Source: Pyropia yezoensis (taxonomy: Eukaryota > Rhodophyta > Bangiophyceae > Bangiales > Bangiaceae). From it: a DNA stretch of 64,000 nt. This document shows, piece by piece, positions 41,509-50,712 of the stretch (position 1 is its first letter; every line of letters starts with the position of its first letter). Location of the stretch: assembly GCA_009829735.1 (NCBI GenBank), contig CM020618.1, positions 41,655,030 to 41,719,029 of the forward strand, read 5' to 3'. The translations under genes and the position numbers were made by a program. A model generated the notes under the pieces. It had not been told where the DNA came from and made no database searches. It saw nothing but the letters and a program-made list of their open reading frames with translations.

Positions 41509-41713
41509 CGGGTTTCCGTCACCCTTGTGGTGACGCCGTCTTCGGCCCTGGCACACGGATCGGGATCCAGTCCGTTTCTTGTACACGTGGTGCTGCGATC
41601 TGTTTGGTTGTTTGAGTGGTTGCGTTTGACTGCGATCTACGGTTACGCTCCCCCAACTACCCCCTTGCTCTCTTATCCGTGGTGACTGTTACGTCGGTTG
41701 ACTGATTGTGACT

Positions 41714-43891
41714 ATGTCTACCCAAGAGACGGGGAACGTTCAAGATGAAGGATCGGCGTCGACGCCGACCCCAGAGCTGAACCCGGGAACCGGGATCGGT
41801 AACCCGATCGACAACATTGAGACGCCGATGCTCTCCGGTGCCGGATCGACATTTGGTACGGCACGGACGGCCGGGGGCGGCGGACCGCCGCAACTGTCCC
41901 CTGCCGACCTCACGCCGCCGCCACCTTCACCAGGGGACTCCCTGATGGCATCATTGGCTCGCATCGAGGCCCGGTTCACCGGACTCGACGCCCGTCAAGA
42001 GCGAACGGAGGACGCAATGGCTGTGCTGATGTCAGCACGCCACACGACGGTACCCCGTCGGGTCCCTCCCACACCGGTACGGTTCGAACCGGCCGGACTA
42101 CTTTCGGAGTCCACCAGGGTCAACCCCGGTGCTGCTACTCCTGGACCACCCCCGGACACGGCGGGTTATGGATCCGACTCGTCGGCTGAGTTAGAACGTA
42201 GCCATACGGAGCGCTACGCTCGGAGCACCCAGAGCGGGCCCCGCGGACAAGATCCGGCGGATACTTACGCCGGAACAGAGTCGGCGATGGGGGGAGGCGG
42301 CTCCGTCTCGCAGTATCCCATCGACGAAGGGAGCCAAGCAACTCGGGTACCCGAGGCGCCGACGCCGGAAGTTCCAGCGTCACTGATGCAAGCGATGACA
42401 GCGCAGGTTACTGCGAGCTTACTGAAGCGGTTGGAGTCCGATGAGTTCACTCATCAACTGGCCAAGCGACTGGATATCCAGGACGCGGACACGGAGATTG
42501 TCAACGAAGTCTTCAGGTCGGTACTGACTCCTGAACGTTATCGTTTGGAGGACCGATCCACTACCGTATCGGAATCGATGCGTACGACCTCGCACCGAGC
42601 GATCCGCTCTATGCAGACCCTTATGAAGGGAGTCCCTATGTTCGGGGGCCTTAACGGACGCCCGTTGGCAGTCATTGGCTTCTTGACTAGCTTCAAGGCA
42701 GCCGCGGACAAGGCGCTCGTCAACGAGGGGCTGGCGCTGGAGATCCTCCCGTTCTTTGTTGACGAACGGGTCCGAGGCATCTTCCGCCAGGCATCCCTGA
42801 TGCCGGGAATGAGGGTCGCAGCCACCCCCATGGATCACCGTGGGATATTAAAGGAGCTGCTTTGCAGCTACCTCAGTGAGGACAAGTGCGAAGACCACTA
42901 TCGGGCCCTTCGCACTGCCACCGCCCAGTCCTGGGAGGATGAAGAGATGTTTGGTAGCCGGATCCAAGAGCTCGAATACGAGCTGGGGAAGCTCCTCGGC
43001 GAAGGAGAACTACGGGCCATCCTGTTCGCAGGAGTACCCAACTGTGTGCGGATATCCGCACGGGGAGCCAATACGGCTCGGACGAACTTCAGTCGACTGA
43101 TGCATATGTGCAAGTCCCTAGGGGACGCCTACCGGGTGCTACACCCGGAATGTGCCTTGGCCCCGAAGCCCAAGGGTGAGGGAGGCAATCCCAATCTTAC
43201 CCCGGTACCGAGGCAAGAGAAGGTGGAACGTAAGGCCGCACCAGTACTGGTGGCGACCGAACATACCCCTACGGGTGAGGATGAATCTCTAGTCGACCAA
43301 CAGGGCCACCTGTTGTTACCGGCGACGCCGGTGATCGATGAGCATGGGACGGTAGCGTACATCGCCCCGGCTGGGACCCAGTTCCAGGTTAACGAGGGAG
43401 CGGGACGGCGCGTCCCGTATGTGCGGACTACGGGGTATGCCCTGGTTACGGGTAACCCTCACCAACCCCTGCCGACATGGGCAGTGCGTACGGAGGCACC
43501 TCCGCACATCGCTGGTAGAGCCAACCGGCTGGGGGAGTCCATGTTCCAGTTGGCACCGGGACCCAAGGCTTACCAAGGGGCGGGCTCTCGGGCGCCCGAG
43601 GCAGGCAACCGGACCTATGGAGCCAGCCCGACGCGGACGCCCGGGACGGCCGGCACGTCCGGATGTATGTTGTGCGGAGACCCCCAACACTGGGTGTCCG
43701 CATGCCCGCTCATCCCGGAGGAGTCTCGACGGGCAGCGGCGCAACGCAAGGCATCCATTGGTGGGTATCCCGCCAGAGGCCCGGCACCGGGCAGGCAGCA
43801 AGCTCAAGGAGGAGTGCTGGCAGTCGAGGAGGCACCTCCTTTCCCGGATATCCCGGAAGATAGTACCCGGCCGAGTACGGGAAACGGGTAA
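41714..43891 (+). CDS. gag: Gag polyprotein of the retrotransposon
   Basis: 725 residues from the ATG at 41714 (context GACTATGTC). The N-terminal 230 residues are Pro/Gly/Thr-rich and carry a helix with SLARIEARFTGLDARQERTE. The central part, residues about 310-480 (PMFGGLNGRPLAVIGFLTSF through LLGEGELRAILFAGV), has the helical look of the retrotransposon gag/capsid domain. A single CCHC zinc knuckle (C-x2-C-x4-H-x4-C) is encoded at 43664-43705. Gag packages the element RNA into virus-like particles. Its last codons form a -1 frameshift site that joins it to pol. Confidence 0.93.
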   Translation: MSTQETGNVQDEGSASTPTPELNPGTGIGNPIDNIETPMLSGAGSTFGTARTAGGGGPPQLSPADLTPPPPSPGDSLMASLARIEARFTGLDARQERTEDAMAVLMSARHTTVPRRVPPTPVRFEPAGLLSESTRVNPGAATPGPPPDTAGYGSDSSAELERSHTERYARSTQSGPRGQDPADTYAGTESAMGGGGSVSQYPIDEGSQATRVPEAPTPEVPASLMQAMTAQVTASLLKRLESDEFTHQLAKRLDIQDADTEIVNEVFRSVLTPERYRLEDRSTTVSESMRTTSHRAIRSMQTLMKGVPMFGGLNGRPLAVIGFLTSFKAAADKALVNEGLALEILPFFVDERVRGIFRQASLMPGMRVAATPMDHRGILKELLCSYLSEDKCEDHYRALRTATAQSWEDEEMFGSRIQELEYELGKLLGEGELRAILFAGVPNCVRISARGANTARTNFSRLMHMCKSLGDAYRVLHPECALAPKPKGEGGNPNLTPVPRQEKVERKAAPVLVATEHTPTGEDESLVDQQGHLLLPATPVIDEHGTVAYIAPAGTQFQVNEGAGRRVPYVRTTGYALVTGNPHQPLPTWAVRTEAPPHIAGRANRLGESMFQLAPGPKAYQGAGSRAPEAGNRTYGASPTRTPGTAGTSGCMLCGDPQHWVSACPLIPEESRRAAAQRKASIGGYPARGPAPGRQQAQGGVLAVEEAPPFPDIPEDSTRPSTGNG

Positions 43892-46800
43892 GAGGAAGGA
43901 CGACACGGGGTCGCTGGGGTAACCCTAGCAAGCCACCCCGGACTGCCGCGGGGAAAGCCCCACGGAGAGCGCGGTTTAGCCGACGCCGCATCAACCCCCG
44001 GGTACACCTTCCGGCCCCGACGACACGACGTCAGGGGATTGATGACCAACCACCAAGGTTGGGAGGAGAGGACAGAAAGCCCCGTCACATGGAACCAGAC
44101 AAGGGCCCTGTTCAGGATGCCCGAGCTACACCGGATATCGGTGTAGGCCACGTACCGTTCACCTTGGAGAACTTCAAGGTATCAGCCACACTGGGGGTTG
44201 ACCCCCAGTCGACCCGATCGTATTACCCTGTACTGGATACAGGGGCTGGACCTTACCTGATCCGGAAGGATACCCTCCCGGACAAGTGGCTCCCGCGAGT
44301 CAGAGTTGCGCGGGGACCCACGATCAAGGATGCGAATGGTCGTCTCATTCGCACGACCGCAGCGATGTCGCTGCGGGTCACTATCGGGGAGCTCACTACG
44401 GAAGCTGACTTCCTGGTGTGTGAGACTCTATCTGTGCCCTGCATACTGGGGTGCACCTTCATCAACGTTCACGTTGATGCAATCCGGCCGGGCCGGAGGA
44501 CCGTCGAGCTGCAAGAGGCCGACGGGACTAAGAGAGGACAGACAGCTATGGTCAGGGACCTGACGCTACACGGGAGCTACGTTAACGTGGCTGAGGTATA
44601 CGCCAGTGTAGAACCGAAGACACTCCGGCTGGCCAAGCGGACTCGCTTTGAGCCGTTATCGGAGACCGTCCTCCCAATTAACTGTGACCTCGCAGGCATC
44701 TGCAGAGTCCAGTCCAACCTACGAACCTACAAGCACCATGGGTTGACCATGGCCAACGGTATCGTAGACCTCCCAGCGGGGGGGTCATCACTGCTCGTGA
44801 TGGCGAACTATCGCCGTATGGCAGTCACCCTCCCGAAGGGAACTATCCTCGGGATTGCCGAGCTCTACGAAGGGGATATTCTTACCTCTGACAAGGAAGG
44901 TGAAGTGGAACCACTTGAGGTACTGGCGGTCGCCGAGACCACCGAGCGGCAGCAACCCGATGACGGGAAGCCTAACCCATCGGCAGCTCCGGCGGACATG
45001 CCGCCAAAGGACCAAGAAGCCTTGAAGGCACTGGCCGAGGCTAACCTCGACCACCTTCCCCCTTCGGTAGCTGAAGGGGTACGACGGATGCTAAGAAAGC
45101 ATGACGTCATGTGGACCGGCGGGGCGCTGGGTACCATTGGGGCAACCCAACACCGTATAGACCTGGTACCAGGTGCTCGTCCAGCGCGGTCGCAACCGCA
45201 TCGCGCGGGGCCTATGCAACGAGAGATCGTTGATGGAGAAGTGAAGAGGGTGAGCGAAGCTAAGGTGATCCGACCTTCGATGTCGGAGTGGGGCGCCCCA
45301 GTCGTTATCGTACCGAAGAAGGATCAAACCCCTCGGTTTTGCATCGATTATCGACGCCTCAGCTTGGTTACCAAGACAGACTCATACCCTTTACGAAGGA
45401 TGGACGAGTGCATCGACTCGCTGGGGGAGGCCACAGTGTTTACCACTATCGACTGCAATGCCGGGTACTGGCAGATCCCCGTTGCGGAGGAGGATATCCC
45501 CAAGACGGCGTTCGTCTGTCACAGTGGCGCGTACGAGTTACTAAGGATGCCCTTCGGATTGTCCAACGCCCCCGCCACATTCCAGCGGGCCATCGACATT
45601 ATACTGTCGGGAGTCAAGTGGCGTAACTGCCTGGTGTACTTGGACGACGTCATCGTCTTCTCGCGTAACATGGATGACCATGTGCAACATGTCGACGAGG
45701 TACTCACCCTCTTGCGGAACGCCGGGGTAACCCTGCGCCTCAAGAAGAGCGCCTTCTTTCAGCAGACCGTCGAGTATCTGGGTCACCAGATCACACCAGG
45801 TAAACTGGGAGTGCTCGAAGCTAATACCCGGGCCCTCCGGGATGCGCGATACCCAACCACCCAGACACAGCTGAAAAGCTTCCTGGGGATGTGCAACGTA
45901 TACCGTCGGTTCGTCAAGGACTTCTCTCGTATAGCCAAACCGTTAACGGTTCTGACGAGCAGCGCTTTGCCCAAGGTACTCCAACCTCCCTCGCCCAGCG
46001 AGGGAGAGGCATTCGAGCTGCTCAAGCAAGCTCTGCTAGCCCCACCCGTGCTTGCGTTGCCGCATAGACGCGGGACCTTCATCATCGACGTCGATGCCTG
46101 CGATACCCAAGTGGGATGCACCCTGTTACAGGGAGAGACTATCATCGGTACCGATAATGCTACCCCGGACCTACATCCGGTAGGGTACTTCAGCCGGACA
46201 CTCAACCCGGCTGAGCGTTACTATAGTGCCACCGAGCGCGTGTGCCTCGGAGTCATATGGGCAGTGCAACTGCTCCGACCATACCTGGAAGGCTCCAGGT
46301 TCATCGTAAGGTCCGACCACGAACCTTTACGATGGCTGCTCAACCTTGGTGACAAGGATTCCGACAGCCACGGTCGGCTAGCCCGGTGGAGGCTGAAGAT
46401 GGCCGAGCACGACTACCGGACCATATATAACGCCGGCTCCACCCATCGTCTGGGGGACGCGCTGTCGCGACTCGATACACCAAGCGGGGATACCCAACAG
46501 GTGGACGAAGACATCCTGGTGGTACCGGTGTGCATGGTGGGTAATGCTACCCAAGGTATGGTTGACCATACCATGGCACACCTTGCGTGCCCATTGACCC
46601 TCGCGGACTTCCGCGAGGCACAGGCCAATGACGATGACTGTAAACGCCATCGTGCTAACCATCTGGCCGGCACGGCCGGCATCTTCTCCGAGAATGAGGA
46701 CGGCCTCATATACCGGCGGGAACCCGCCGATGGACGGCATCAGGTCGTGGTTCCCGTGTCCTTACGGCAAGCCGTCATGGAACGAGAACACGAGAACCCC

Positions 46801-47370
46801 ACAGCCGGACACCCGGGGGGTTCACGCATGTTCGCAGCAATGCGAAGGTTCCTCTACTGGCCAGCTATGGCCGTCGACGTAATCGACCACGTGCGGGGAT
46901 GCCACCCGTGTGCACGGAATCGTATGAGTCTTCATAGGCGGGCATCCGCTATGAAACTGTTCCCCCCGGATGGGCCCAACGAGCAAGTCGCTATCGACAT
47001 ACTCGGGCCGCTTCCGGTAACGGAAGAAGGGAACAGGTACATCCTGGTCATGTCGGATCGCTTTACTATGCTGTCACGGGCAGTAGCAATCCCGGACGAT
47101 ACGGCCTACACCATCATGAACGCAGTGGTTGACCACTGGATCAGTGCTTACGGAGTAATGAAGCAACTCCTCTCCGATAACGGAGCAAACCTTACGTCAG
47201 CATTCTGCACTAAGGTCCTGGGCATGTTCGGTATCGAACCCCGTCGGGCATCCGACTACCACCCGCAATCCAACGGGCAGGTGGAGCGGTTCAACCGCAC
47301 CATCGTCAAGATGCTCCAATGTATGTGGCGGAGCACACGAAGACGTGGGACAGGCTTCTGTCCGTCTTGA
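43864..47370 (+). CDS. pol: Pol polyprotein (protease, reverse transcriptase, RNase H, integrase)
   Basis: Open in the -1 frame relative to gag, without a needed ATG, so most likely made as Gag-Pol. Protease: VLDTGAG at 44233-44244. Reverse transcriptase: FCIDYRRL, TIDCNAGYWQI and YLDD at 45637-45648. RNase H: FIIDVDACDTQVGC with SATERVCLGVIWA and RSDHEPLRWLL. Integrase: H..H...C-x2-C zinc part (GHPGG and then GCHPCAR), then catalytic Asp in VAIDILGPL, Asp in LLSDNGANL, and Glu in NGQVERFNRT. After the core, the frame runs off into unrelated residues and a stop at 47370. The natural continuation (MYVAEH and onward) is in the next frame from 47319, consistent with loss of one base in an A run near 47318. 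Confidence 0.93.
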   Translation, partial: YPAEYGKRVRGRTTRGRWGNPSKPPRTAAGKAPRRARFSRRRINPRVHLPAPTTRRQGIDDQPPRLGGEDRKPRHMEPDKGPVQDARATPDIGVGHVPFTLENFKVSATLGVDPQSTRSYYPVLDTGAGPYLIRKDTLPDKWLPRVRVARGPTIKDANGRLIRTTAAMSLRVTIGELTTEADFLVCETLSVPCILGCTFINVHVDAIRPGRRTVELQEADGTKRGQTAMVRDLTLHGSYVNVAEVYASVEPKTLRLAKRTRFEPLSETVLPINCDLAGICRVQSNLRTYKHHGLTMANGIVDLPAGGSSLLVMANYRRMAVTLPKGTILGIAELYEGDILTSDKEGEVEPLEVLAVAETTERQQPDDGKPNPSAAPADMPPKDQEALKALAEANLDHLPPSVAEGVRRMLRKHDVMWTGGALGTIGATQHRIDLVPGARPARSQPHRAGPMQREIVDGEVKRVSEAKVIRPSMSEWGAPVVIVPKKDQTPRFCIDYRRLSLVTKTDSYPLRRMDECIDSLGEATVFTTIDCNAGYWQIPVAEEDIPKTAFVCHSGAYELLRMPFGLSNAPATFQRAIDIILSGVKWRNCLVYLDDVIVFSRNMDDHVQHVDEVLTLLRNAGVTLRLKKSAFFQQTVEYLGHQITPGKLGVLEANTRALRDARYPTTQTQLKSFLGMCNVYRRFVKDFSRIAKPLTVLTSSALPKVLQPPSPSEGEAFELLKQALLAPPVLALPHRRGTFIIDVDACDTQVGCTLLQGETIIGTDNATPDLHPVGYFSRTLNPAERYYSATERVCLGVIWAVQLLRPYLEGSRFIVRSDHEPLRWLLNLGDKDSDSHGRLARWRLKMAEHDYRTIYNAGSTHRLGDALSRLDTPSGDTQQVDEDILVVPVCMVGNATQGMVDHTMAHLACPLTLADFREAQANDDDCKRHRANHLAGTAGIFSENEDGLIYRREPADGRHQVVVPVSLRQAVMEREHENPTAGHPGGSRMFAAMRRFLYWPAMAVDVIDHVRGCHPCARNRMSLHRRASAMKLFPPDGPNEQVAIDILGPLPVTEEGNRYILVMSDRFTMLSRAVAIPDDTAYTIMNAVVDHWISAYGVMKQLLSDNGANLTSAFCTKVLGMFGIEPRRASDYHPQSNGQVERFNRTIVKMLQCMWRSTRRRGTGFCPS
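43879..43885 (+). promoter_or_regulatory. -1 ribosomal frameshift heptamer GGGAAAC
   Basis: In the gag frame it is read G GGA AAC, exactly the X XXY YYZ pattern. The gag TAA follows one codon later (43889). The -1 frame from here is the pol frame, open from 43864 to 47370. GGGAAAC is a heptamer used for -1 shifting in some RNA viruses. This is a prediction from sequence. Confidence 0.82.
43906..43940 (+). promoter_or_regulatory. Stem-loop downstream of the frameshift site
   Basis: Outer stem CGGGGT (43906-43911) pairs with ACCCCG (43935-43940). Inside it, GCTGGGG (43913-43919) pairs with CCCTAGC (43923-43929) around a three-base loop, with one G-U pair. The spacer after the heptamer is about 20 bases, longer than the usual 5-9, so this may be the stimulator or only part of it. 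Confidence 0.5.
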
Positions 47371-48065
47371 CCCTGGCATACAATGCCAGGCCCCACCGGA
47401 GTACCAGCATTGCCCCACTGGAATGGGTCATGCCGATGGGCGTCGGTAACCTGACGCTTCCACCGGGCAGATGCACTCGGTATGACATACCGAAGGGCCG
47501 ACCGGCCGAACGGATTCACTTAGCTTGGTTGGCCAAGCTATCGTGGATGATTCCGAAGCTCAAGGGTGCCCTTGACAGTACACAACTTCGATACAAGAAG
47601 AACTTTGACGCCCGGCTACGGGTACGCAACGCAACCCTGGTAACATGTGACTGGGTCTATATCAGACACCAGAAGTTCCGAGGGAACAAGCTTATCCAAC
47701 CGGTCAAGGGACCGTACCAGATCTTAAACAGAGATAATCACTCTGTAATCCTGCACTCCGATACGGAGATACAACGCATCAACCTCAATGAAGTGACACC
47801 TGCTCCGAAGCCGGAACAGCCTCAGCCGGTACCGGCTGGGTTGCTACATGAAGCTCTTACAACCCACCGGTCAGATGACCCGGTGGGACCGGATGGGATT
47901 CCATACCAAGTAGAGAGCGTGGTCGGACACACCGACCCGGACCTACCAGGACCCTGGTACGTCAAGGTGATGTGGGTCGGATACGACTCACCCACCTGGG
48001 AACAGGCGGCGAATATACCCCGCCAACTTCTCATGCCATACATGAGGCGACGACGCCTACTGTAA
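47319..48065 (+). CDS. Integrase C-terminal region and chromodomain, frame-shifted from pol
   Basis: 248 codons in a frame -1 relative to pol. It begins with the conserved helix after the integrase core (MYVAEHTKTWDRLLSVLTLA), continues with the integrase C-terminal domain (DWVYIRHQKFRGNKLIQPVKGPYQI), and ends in a chromodomain at about residues 200-245 (YQVESVVGH, then WYVKVMWVGYDSPTWEQAANI). Chromodomains steer chromovirus integration to particular chromatin. Because it has no own start and continues pol exactly, it is the broken C-terminus of pol rather than a separate gene. Confidence 0.88.
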   Translation: MYVAEHTKTWDRLLSVLTLAYNARPHRSTSIAPLEWVMPMGVGNLTLPPGRCTRYDIPKGRPAERIHLAWLAKLSWMIPKLKGALDSTQLRYKKNFDARLRVRNATLVTCDWVYIRHQKFRGNKLIQPVKGPYQILNRDNHSVILHSDTEIQRINLNEVTPAPKPEQPQPVPAGLLHEALTTHRSDDPVGPDGIPYQVESVVGHTDPDLPGPWYVKVMWVGYDSPTWEQAANIPRQLLMPYMRRRRLL

Positions 48066-48324
48066 CAACCCAACCGACACCGACTTCGGCTGTTGGGGGG
48101 TGAGGCTTGTACCTACTAAGTAGGGTGTCACATGGATCCGGCAAGACTTAGGTTCACTAAGTTGGAGCGGACTTAGGCAAACTAAGCAAGCTACTGACTT
48201 TTACAAGTTTACTTGAAGGAGATGACTAACTCCGATAATTTCAAAATAACCTGAGGCTTACACCAAGGTAAACTTTCATCCATGGGGCAAGTGACGGACC
48301 AAGGAAGGTTGACCTTCATGAGTA

Positions 48325-48636
48325 TTAACCAACCAGGATGGGTTGGGGGGCGCGGGAAAGAACCGAGGGTGGCCACTCGCGCGTAAGCGCGTACACCTCC
48401 ATGCTCCACCGGTCGACAATCTCACGACGGTTAATCACCCGAGTTACCTCGGTGCATAGCTGGACGAGGGTGCTGCGGCCAGCCTCCACGTCCGCCAGAG
48501 CCGACTGGAGGCGGTCCAGCACGCCACCGAAGCAACGCGCGGACCCAACCAGCGCAGCACCTGGAGGGATATCCCCCCAGCTAACAGAGAGACCCTCCCG
48601 CATCGCGCGGGCAATGAGGGCGTCAACGCCCTCATA
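48325..48636 (-). CDS. Same-frame continuation of the opposite-strand frame
   Basis: 103 codons, in frame after the TAG at 48639-48637 and closed at 48325. The translation is ordinary (MREGLSVSWGDIPPGAALVG and onward, with an amphipathic helix RLQSALADVEAGRSTLVQL), unlike chance reading of GC-rich DNA. It may be the original C-terminus of the opposite-strand protein, cut off by a nonsense change, or reached by readthrough or splicing (CTATAG could be an acceptor). Confidence 0.4.
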   Translation of the reverse strand, partial: YEGVDALIARAMREGLSVSWGDIPPGAALVGSARCFGGVLDRLQSALADVEAGRSTLVQLCTEVTRVINRREIVDRWSMEVYALTREWPPSVLSRAPQPILVG

Positions 48637-50712
48637 CTATAGACGGGGACCCCCGTCAGGCATGACAGTGGCGGAAGGTGACACTGGCGCAGCCAGAGGA
48701 GCCACAGGAGCCGACACGGCTACCACCGGAGCCGGTGGCGCCTGATACGAGGCCCGGTAGGACCCTACTGAAGTGGCTCCACCGTAAACCCGGCGGGGCT
48801 CCGCCCGACGACGGGACACCTCACGCTCCCCACCCGCAGAGCCCCACTCTCGGGGACGACGGCCAACCGACATCGGTATCGGGTTACCGAACCACGGGGC
48901 GAGGATCTGAAGAGGGTCATGGATAACCATGGGAACACCCAGGTCAGGAACAGCCTCGGCGGACGCCCACCCCCGGCAATTGGGCTCACCCGGCTGAGTA
49001 CGCCGGATACGCAACGAGTGACGAGGCAAAGGGGAAGCCCCAGCCTGCGGGTCCCGGTACGGGGGAAGGGCCAACACCCCAGCCCAGTTCACGGCATCGT
49101 GAACAGCCAGCAGAGCCTCGAACTCCCGGGCCAACCCGGTCTTGGCAGCTATGATGTCCACGCCCAGCTGCCCGATGTGCCGACGGACACCCGTCGGAAG
49201 ATGAAACAGGCGCCCCTGCCGGCGGACGGACAGCAAGAAGGAGGAAGCCTGCCAGAGGGTAACCTCAAGGGTGAAAGTCCTCTGCAACGGGTGGACCGGC
49301 CGGGAGGCCAACACACTCCCGAAGTATCGGAGGCAGGAGCCGGCGTCAAACTGGAAAGCAGGGGCAGGTTCCCACCCATCCTGCCACAGAGGCGGGCGCA
49401 CGGCAGTGTACACCGGCGCACGACCGTTACCGGTTTGCAACGCACACGTTATATCGGTGAGGAACGCATCCGCCATGACACCATGGTTGCGTCGCCAGCT
49501 CGACGCCGACTTCAACCCCGCCATGGGCGGGTACGGAGCCGTCAACGTCAGGTACGGGGATACCCCCGGGAAGTACTCAAACCCAGGATACCGGCCGGTA
49601 TCACTCACCGTCTCCCCAAACGCCACCGGCTCCGCCGCCGCCGCAATCCCCCGAGCACTAGACGGGTAGTCAACCTCCCGCGGCAACGCGGGGCCAATCA
49701 AGTTGCATATCCCGAAGGCGGAGTCGAGGTAGACCTCACCCCGCCCCATCCGGGTGCGCCAGAGCTGCGCATGCCGGTCGTCCGGCTGGCTCAGGATCCA
49801 ATGATGCTCCAACCGGACCGCGTTCGGCTGGTCGACCAGCCGCACCAGCTCCCGTTCCCAACTCGGGTCCACCTTGACGCGCCGGGAGGTCTCTCCAGGA
49901 AGACGCGGCTGGTGGAAGTCCACCCGCATCCGCCCAGCGGAGTCCATCGACTCTTGCACAGTCATGCCTCGAACCCGAGCCACCAAGTCGGACGTCGACA
50001 TGGCGGGTTGATCTGCCGCAGAGGCGACGCCGCCACCCAGCGGGGCAACCCGGGCAGGACCAGGAAGAATCGGGGGCGCCGGGGGGAGCCCCACCGGCAG
50101 ATGGGCCGGCACCGGAGGAGCACGGGGCCGAGGAGGAAGAATAAGGGCGGGTGCCCGCCCGGAGTAACTCCCGGAGTCCACTGCCAGCGGGGTAGACACT
50201 TCTTGACCACCAAGCGTCTGCGACACCGCGGGCAGAGCATCGCCGCCACCCGGGCCCGACGTGGGCACCACGGGGGCGGCAGGGGTAGACTTGTTACCCG
50301 CCGCCGCGGACACACCAACCAGGCGGGCACCCGCGCCGTCTTGACCCGCCGTCCCGGCCGGGGTGCAGCCACGACCATCCGACACGCCGGCGACGCCGTC
50401 TTGAGGTAGAGCCGCGCCGGCACCGGCGACAGGAGCCATCCGGGCCGCCGGAGGAGTAGGGGTAGAGGCAGCCGCTACACGCGGCTGCCCGCCACCCGAC
50501 GGAGCCGTCGTGCCGCTGCACACGGACGACAATCCGCCCGGCGTACCTTCCGGGGCCACACGAACGGTCACCCGGTCGCCTTCGTCCTCCGACGAGCTCT
50601 CCAAGAAGCACTCGGCGGCGGTGGCAGAGACGGGAACGTCGTCCACCATCACCTCTTCCCCCTTCTCAAGCAGGAGGTCGTCCTCGCCCCCGGGTACCTG
50701 GGGGTCCGACAT
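48637..50712 (-). CDS. Long opposite-strand open frame inside the retrotransposon
   Basis: 691 codons from the ATG at 50712 (MSDPQVPGGEDDLLLEKGEE) to a TAG at 48637, antisense to the element and lying wholly between pol and the 3' LTR. The first 280 residues are Pro/Ala/Gly-rich and acidic at the start. Residues about 290-620 look folded, with normal aromatic and Trp content (WERELVRLVDQPNAVRLEHH, GICNLIGPALPREVDY, PFEYFPGV-type segments, LWQASSFLLSV). The tail is Ala/Pro-rich. There is no similarity to gag, pol or envelope motifs and no membrane span. A TTATAA lies at 50821-50826, about 110 bp upstream of the ATG. Extra antisense genes in this position are known in some plant Ty3/gypsy lineages (Retand/Tat type). 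Function unknown. Confidence 0.65.
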   Translation of the reverse strand: MSDPQVPGGEDDLLLEKGEEVMVDDVPVSATAAECFLESSSEDEGDRVTVRVAPEGTPGGLSSVCSGTTAPSGGGQPRVAAASTPTPPAARMAPVAGAGAALPQDGVAGVSDGRGCTPAGTAGQDGAGARLVGVSAAAGNKSTPAAPVVPTSGPGGGDALPAVSQTLGGQEVSTPLAVDSGSYSGRAPALILPPRPRAPPVPAHLPVGLPPAPPILPGPARVAPLGGGVASAADQPAMSTSDLVARVRGMTVQESMDSAGRMRVDFHQPRLPGETSRRVKVDPSWERELVRLVDQPNAVRLEHHWILSQPDDRHAQLWRTRMGRGEVYLDSAFGICNLIGPALPREVDYPSSARGIAAAAEPVAFGETVSDTGRYPGFEYFPGVSPYLTLTAPYPPMAGLKSASSWRRNHGVMADAFLTDITCALQTGNGRAPVYTAVRPPLWQDGWEPAPAFQFDAGSCLRYFGSVLASRPVHPLQRTFTLEVTLWQASSFLLSVRRQGRLFHLPTGVRRHIGQLGVDIIAAKTGLAREFEALLAVHDAVNWAGVLALPPYRDPQAGASPLPRHSLRIRRTQPGEPNCRGWASAEAVPDLGVPMVIHDPLQILAPWFGNPIPMSVGRRPREWGSAGGEREVSRRRAEPRRVYGGATSVGSYRASYQAPPAPVVAVSAPVAPLAAPVSPSATVMPDGGPRL

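Noticed and set aside
47311-47330. A second programmed frameshift between integrase and chromodomain
   Set aside because: There is no slippery heptamer; the local bases fit a one-base loss, so it is recorded as a break.
48919-50409. A 496-codon sense-strand frame opposite the antisense gene of the retrotransposon
   Set aside because: Its translation is Arg/Pro/Gly/His-rich without any folded-looking part, as expected for the complement of a real coding frame in GC-rich DNA; the antisense frame is longer and has normal composition.
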